Source of the DNA: Myxococcales bacterium
GTDB lineage: Bacteria; Myxococcota_A; UBA9160; UBA4427
Length of the DNA: 43,772 nucleotides
Reading direction: 5' to 3'
Assembly: GCA_012959665.1 (NCBI GenBank)
Contig: DUCT01000018.1
Location: 1-43,772 of the forward strand
Part shown: positions 40,472 to 43,772 of the stretch, in pieces
Layout of the letters: every line of letters starts with the position of its first letter
Position numbering within the stretch: position 1 is the stretch's first letter
Notes under the pieces: generated by a model
What the model saw: the letters and a program-made list of their open reading frames with translations, nothing else
What the model was told of the DNA's origin: nothing
Database searches by the model: none
Position numbers and translations under genes: made by a program

Positions 40472-41593
40472 ATGGCAGACCGCACGATCAACTACGATCC
40501 TGTCTACAACACGGTGAATCGCGACGATTTCGAAGCACTCGTGGACGTGGACCGGTACGCGGATCGAAGTGACGCCTTTGACTCGATCATCTCCGCCACT
40601 GAGGAACACTTCTGGGATCCCCAGGACCCGCGCTACGTGGATTTCAAGGCCGAACCCTTCAACCTTGCCGAGGAGACCATCATGCCCCGGGAGTTCTGTA
40701 TTGAACTCCACACCGAGGTGGCGGACAAGTTGGACGAATCTCAGAAGATCCGATTGGCCAACCAGAACACGCGGTTCGTGCTTTCGAGCATCCTCCACGG
40801 CGAGCAGGGAGCCCTCTCACTCTCGGCCAGCCTGACCTCGATCCTGCGCGATCCCGGGGCCCAGGAGTATGCAGCCAACCAGACTCGAGAAGAGGCCCGG
40901 CACGTGACCGGCTTTTCCAACTACATCGGCAGCCGCTGGGGGACCCCCCTGGCCTCTGGACCCACCCTGCGATCCCTTCTTGGCCAGATCGTCCGCTCCG
41001 ACGCGGTCTACAAGAAACTCGTGGGCATGCAAATGCTCATCGAAGGGCTGGCAATGGGGGCCTTCGCCACCTTTCAAAAAGACACCCGGGATCCCGTCCT
41101 GCGCCGATTGATTCGCTTCACCATGGCCGACGAAGCCGCGCATCACAAGTTCGGGAAAATCTGGGCCGACCGAACGATTCCCCTGTTGACCGAGGAAGAG
41201 CACGAACAGGTCGAAACCTGGGCAGCCGAGTGCTTTGAGGTTCTTCTCTTCAATCTGGTCAACTCCGAACAGAAGCAGGAGATCTATCAGGAATTCGGCT
41301 TGGATTGGCAGTGGGTCCGCGGAGCCGTGCTCGAAGCGTTCAGCGATCAGGATCGGCGCCAGGACATGACGAACGGAACCAACGTGTTCCGTGTTTTGAT
41401 CAAAACGCTCCTTAAAGCCGGAATCATTACCGAGCGCACCCGCCCGATCTACGCGCAGTGGGTAGACATGGCCGAACTCAGCGCCGAGGACGATGAAGTC
41501 GCGGGAGCGGACATCGCCGCCGATGCCACACAAACCCTAAAAGGCATCAACGCCGAGCGGGTCAAGCACGGCGCGCACTACCGAGTGAATTAG
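40472..41593 (+). CDS. Ferritin-like diiron protein, possible oxygenase
   Basis: 373 residues with a four-helix diiron pattern: Glu111 (HGEQGAL), Glu141-x-x-His144 (REEARHV), Glu191 (IEGLAMG) and Glu221-x-x-His224/225 (ADEAAHHKFG). This spacing fits the ferritin-like superfamily that includes ribonucleotide reductase R2, acyl-ACP desaturase and AurF-type N-oxygenases. An oxidative reaction on a hydrophobic or amine substrate is likely, but the substrate is unknown. No membrane segment is present. AGGAG precedes the ATG. Control by the adjacent TetR protein is inferred from the 16-bp gap and the operator. Confidence 0.82.
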   Translation: MADRTINYDPVYNTVNRDDFEALVDVDRYADRSDAFDSIISATEEHFWDPQDPRYVDFKAEPFNLAEETIMPREFCIELHTEVADKLDESQKIRLANQNTRFVLSSILHGEQGALSLSASLTSILRDPGAQEYAANQTREEARHVTGFSNYIGSRWGTPLASGPTLRSLLGQIVRSDAVYKKLVGMQMLIEGLAMGAFATFQKDTRDPVLRRLIRFTMADEAAHHKFGKIWADRTIPLLTEEEHEQVETWAAECFEVLLFNLVNSEQKQEIYQEFGLDWQWVRGAVLEAFSDQDRRQDMTNGTNVFRVLIKTLLKAGIITERTRPIYAQWVDMAELSAEDDEVAGADIAADATQTLKGINAERVKHGAHYRVN

Positions 41594-41601
41594 GAAGAAA
41601 C

Positions 41602-41907
41602 ATGGAGAGCGCCAGTCCGGAGAGCAACAAAGGAAAAAATGTCGATGGCCTCTCGAGCCTCCTGGAGTTTCCGTGTGCCTACCCCCTAAGGGTCATGGGA
41701 GCCGCCGGGAGCGAGTTCCAGGCTAGGGCGATCGAAATCGTCCGGCGCCACGTCCCCGACATCGACGGATCAGAGATCGAAACCCGGCCGAGTCGAGAGG
41801 GACGCTATGTCTCCTATACATTCCGCTTCACGGCGACCAGTCGCGGCCAACTCGACCGGCTCTATACCGAGTTGAACGAGTGCGAACTCGTCAAGGCGAT
41901 CCTGTGA
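41602..41907 (+). CDS. YbeD/DUF493-family protein
   Basis: 101 residues with the YbeD pattern LLEFPCAYPLRVMGAAG, then the ferredoxin-like beta-alpha-beta fold and an ending LYTELNECELVKAIL. In E. coli ybeD lies next to lipB and lipA and its fold resembles ACT-like regulatory domains; here it is far from those genes. It is 8 bp after the diiron gene, with GGAAG as ribosome binding site, and its stop overlaps the next start (GTGA). Function is not established. Confidence 0.87.
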   Translation: MESASPESNKGKNVDGLSSLLEFPCAYPLRVMGAAGSEFQARAIEIVRRHVPDIDGSEIETRPSREGRYVSYTFRFTATSRGQLDRLYTELNECELVKAIL

Positions 41908-42800
41908 ACCGCGACGAGGTCTCCTCGACCCGCCAAGGGATCAGTTTCAAAAGCCCCGATGGGCTGACCCTGCGTGCCGACGCCTGGGGAAATCCCCAAG
42001 CGGCCCCTGTTCTGCTCCTGCACGGAGGGGGGCAGACCCGCCATGCCTGGGCGGGGACCGCCGCCGCCCTGGCAGCAGAGGGCTGGTACGCGGTTTCCCT
42101 GGATGCGCGGGGGCACGGCGACAGCGACTGGTGCCCGAGGGGCGACTACAACCACGAGGCCTTCGCAGCCGATGTCACCGCGGTGAGCGAAGTCTTCGAA
42201 CGAGCGCCCGTTCTGGTAGGCGCTTCCCTGGGCGGAATGTCATCACTCTTCGCCCTCGGCCGAGCTCAAAGAGAGAACCGCCCCACGCCCGCCTCGGCCC
42301 TGGTACTCGTGGATATCGCCACGCGGATGGAGATCGATGGCGCCCGGCGCATTCTCAAGTTCATGAGCCAGATGCCCCAGGGATTTTCCAGCCTGGAAGA
42401 AGCCGCCGAAGCCATCGCGACCTACAACCCCCATCGGCCTCGCTCTCGGGATCTCGAAGGACTCAAGAAAAACCTTCGTCTCAAGGAAGACGGTCGCTAC
42501 CGGTGGCACTGGGATCCGGCCTTCGTCAACGGACGGCTCACTCCAAGCTCCATGAAGATCCTTGACTCCCTCGACGATGCGGCTCGGGGACTCTCGATTC
42601 CGACGCTCCTGGTGCGTGGCCGTATGAGCGACCTGCTTTCCCAAGAGGGCGCCGACGAATTCCTCGCCCAGGTTCCCCATTCACAGTTCGTCGACATTTC
42701 CGGCGCCGGCCATATGGTGGCGGGTGACCGCAACGACCACTTCACCCGAGCGGTCCTGGATTTCCTCGCGCGCGAGGTCGCAAACATCCCGCCCGCCTAA
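41904..42800 (+). CDS. Alpha/beta hydrolase
   Basis: 298 residues of the alpha/beta-hydrolase fold. The oxyanion motif HGGGQTRHAW (40-49), the nucleophile Ser108 in GASLGG, an acid in RGRMSD and the catalytic His270 in GAGHMVAGD are in order. RGHGDSDW is typical of peroxidase/lactonase-like and epoxide-hydrolase-like members. The GTG at 41904 overlaps the YbeD stop and has AAGG 7 nt upstream; a reading frame open 24 bp earlier is not used. Cotranscription with the diiron gene is likely, but the substrate is unknown. Confidence 0.86.
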   Translation: MNRDEVSSTRQGISFKSPDGLTLRADAWGNPQAAPVLLLHGGGQTRHAWAGTAAALAAEGWYAVSLDARGHGDSDWCPRGDYNHEAFAADVTAVSEVFERAPVLVGASLGGMSSLFALGRAQRENRPTPASALVLVDIATRMEIDGARRILKFMSQMPQGFSSLEEAAEAIATYNPHRPRSRDLEGLKKNLRLKEDGRYRWHWDPAFVNGRLTPSSMKILDSLDDAARGLSIPTLLVRGRMSDLLSQEGADEFLAQVPHSQFVDISGAGHMVAGDRNDHFTRAVLDFLAREVANIPPA

Positions 42801-42932
42801 GCGCGCCTTGCCACTCGGAGCCGCGACAAAGTCCACACAAACCTTCGCTAGACTTGATCCTCCGCGTTTACGAGCCTCTTGTCTTTTGCTCTTTGCTCTC
42901 TGCCCTCCCCCTCTGCCCAAAGGAGATTTCTC

Positions 42933-43769
42933 GTGTCCGACCGCGTGACCATCGATCTTAAGGCCGGTGTCGCCGATGTCCGTCTCAACCGACCCGAAAA
43001 AATGAACGCCATCGACTCGGCCATGTTTGAGGCCCTGACCGAAGCCGGACAGCAACTCGCCAAGGAGCCGAGCGTACGCGCGGTCGTGCTCACCGGCGAA
43101 GGCCGAGGCTTCTGCGCCGGCCTGGACATGGCGAGTTTCGCCGGCATGGCTTCGGGGGAACGCAAGCCTCGCCGAGATGAACCCGAATCGTCGGGCAACG
43201 ACGGCGGACTCCTCGCCAAGTCGGATGAAAGCCCCGCCACCGTGGCCCAGAACGCGGCTTGGGTCTGGCGGACCCTTCCGGTGCCGGTCATCGCCGGGCT
43301 TCATGGTGTCGCCTACGGGGCCGGACTGCAGATCGCTCTGGCCGCCGACATGCGCATCGTGTCCCCGGACGCCCGGCTCTCCATCATGGAAATCAAATGG
43401 GGGCTGGTTCCGGATATGACCGGGACTCAGACCCTGCGTCATCTAGTGCGCGACGACGTCGCCCGGGAACTCACCTACACCGGGCGAATCATCTCAGGAT
43501 TGGAGGCTCGGGAATTGGGTCTGGCCACCCAGGTGGACGAGAATCCGCAACAGGCCGCCTACGAAATGGCCATGGAAATCGCTTCGAAATCCCCTAGCGC
43601 TATCCGTGCCGACAAGGAACTGCTCAACGCCGCCTCCCTGGTCAGCCTTGAGGAAGGACTGCGTCTGGAAGCTCGGCTCCAAGGCGGTTTGATAGGCAAG
43701 CCCAATCAAATCGAAGCCGTCCGGGCCAACATGGAAAAACGCGCACCGAAATTCGACGACCCCGAGTAA
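42933..43769 (+). CDS. Crotonase (enoyl-CoA hydratase/isomerase family)
   Basis: 278 residues. The oxyanion hole is formed by GFCAGLDM (59-66) and GVAYGAG (125-131), and NRPEKMNAI starts the fold. By alignment with rat enoyl-CoA hydratase, the second catalytic Glu is kept (Glu153) but the first is Gln133, and Asp161 sits where dienoyl-CoA isomerases have their acid. So isomerase or another crotonase reaction is as likely as hydration. The GTG at 42933 has AAAGGAG upstream. It is 132 bp after the hydrolase gene and ends 3 bp before the window edge. Confidence 0.87.
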   Translation: MSDRVTIDLKAGVADVRLNRPEKMNAIDSAMFEALTEAGQQLAKEPSVRAVVLTGEGRGFCAGLDMASFAGMASGERKPRRDEPESSGNDGGLLAKSDESPATVAQNAAWVWRTLPVPVIAGLHGVAYGAGLQIALAADMRIVSPDARLSIMEIKWGLVPDMTGTQTLRHLVRDDVARELTYTGRIISGLEARELGLATQVDENPQQAAYEMAMEIASKSPSAIRADKELLNAASLVSLEEGLRLEARLQGGLIGKPNQIEAVRANMEKRAPKFDDPE

Positions 43770-43772
43770 GCC

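Overview
The window looks like the chromosome of a GC-rich, Gram-negative, deltaproteobacteria-like bacterium (Myxococcota, Desulfobacterota, Binatota or a relative). This rests on the merged rpoBC-str gene order, ribosomal proteins and RNA polymerase of proteobacterial type, a ferrochelatase with an internal cysteine cluster, a phosphatidylcholine synthase, and frequent GTG/TTG starts. The exact lineage cannot be read from the sequence alone. No insertion sequence, phage gene or CRISPR array is visible.

Region 1 (1-18.4 kb, all minus strand) is the core information-processing block. In transcription order it reads trnT(UGU)-trnY-trnG-trnT(GGU)-tuf-trnW-secE-nusG-rplK-rplA-rplJ-rplL-rpoB-rpoC, then a 670-bp gap with its own promoter, then rpsL-rpsG-fusA and the first codons of a second tuf. 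The four leading tRNAs have the same order and anticodons as the thrU-tyrU-glyT-thrT-tufB operon of E. coli. A strong stable-RNA-type promoter with a C-rich discriminator lies just in front of the first tRNA.

Region 2 (18.5-21.6 kb) is a mixed patch: rlmB, a small unrecognised protein, tRNA-Leu(UAA), a family 2 glycosyltransferase, a Bfd-type ferredoxin and tRNA-Cys(GCA).

Region 3 (21.6-27.4 kb, minus strand) is an unusual cluster. It encodes a divergent, partial complex-I-like module: a NuoB-like subunit, then a lipoyl E2 acyltransferase and LipB, then NuoI-, NuoC- and NuoD-like subunits and a small protein joined by overlapping start/stop codons. The D subunit keeps the fold motifs but has Ser at the quinone-site Tyr position, so this is probably not an ordinary NADH:quinone oxidoreductase.

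Region 4 (27.4-37.7 kb) holds lipid, haem and cofactor metabolism and proteolysis: pcs and hemH (coupled), hemE, ispH, clpS-clpA, a FemAB/GNAT-like acyltransferase, lipA and lpdA. Together with E2 and LipB, lipA and lpdA supply lipoate synthesis and the E2/E3 parts of a 2-oxoacid dehydrogenase. Region 5 (37.9-43.8 kb) holds a MalY/PatB-type PLP enzyme, a Nudix hydrolase, a TetR regulator with an apparent operator, a diiron ferritin-like protein, a YbeD-family protein coupled to an alpha/beta hydrolase, and a crotonase.

A theme across the window is locus-specific short tandem repeats (14-15 bp, 3-7 copies) in intergenic DNA. Two arrays sit inside tRNA precursors and look as if built from tRNA 3' ends, and two others reach into the stop codons of hemE and the Nudix gene.
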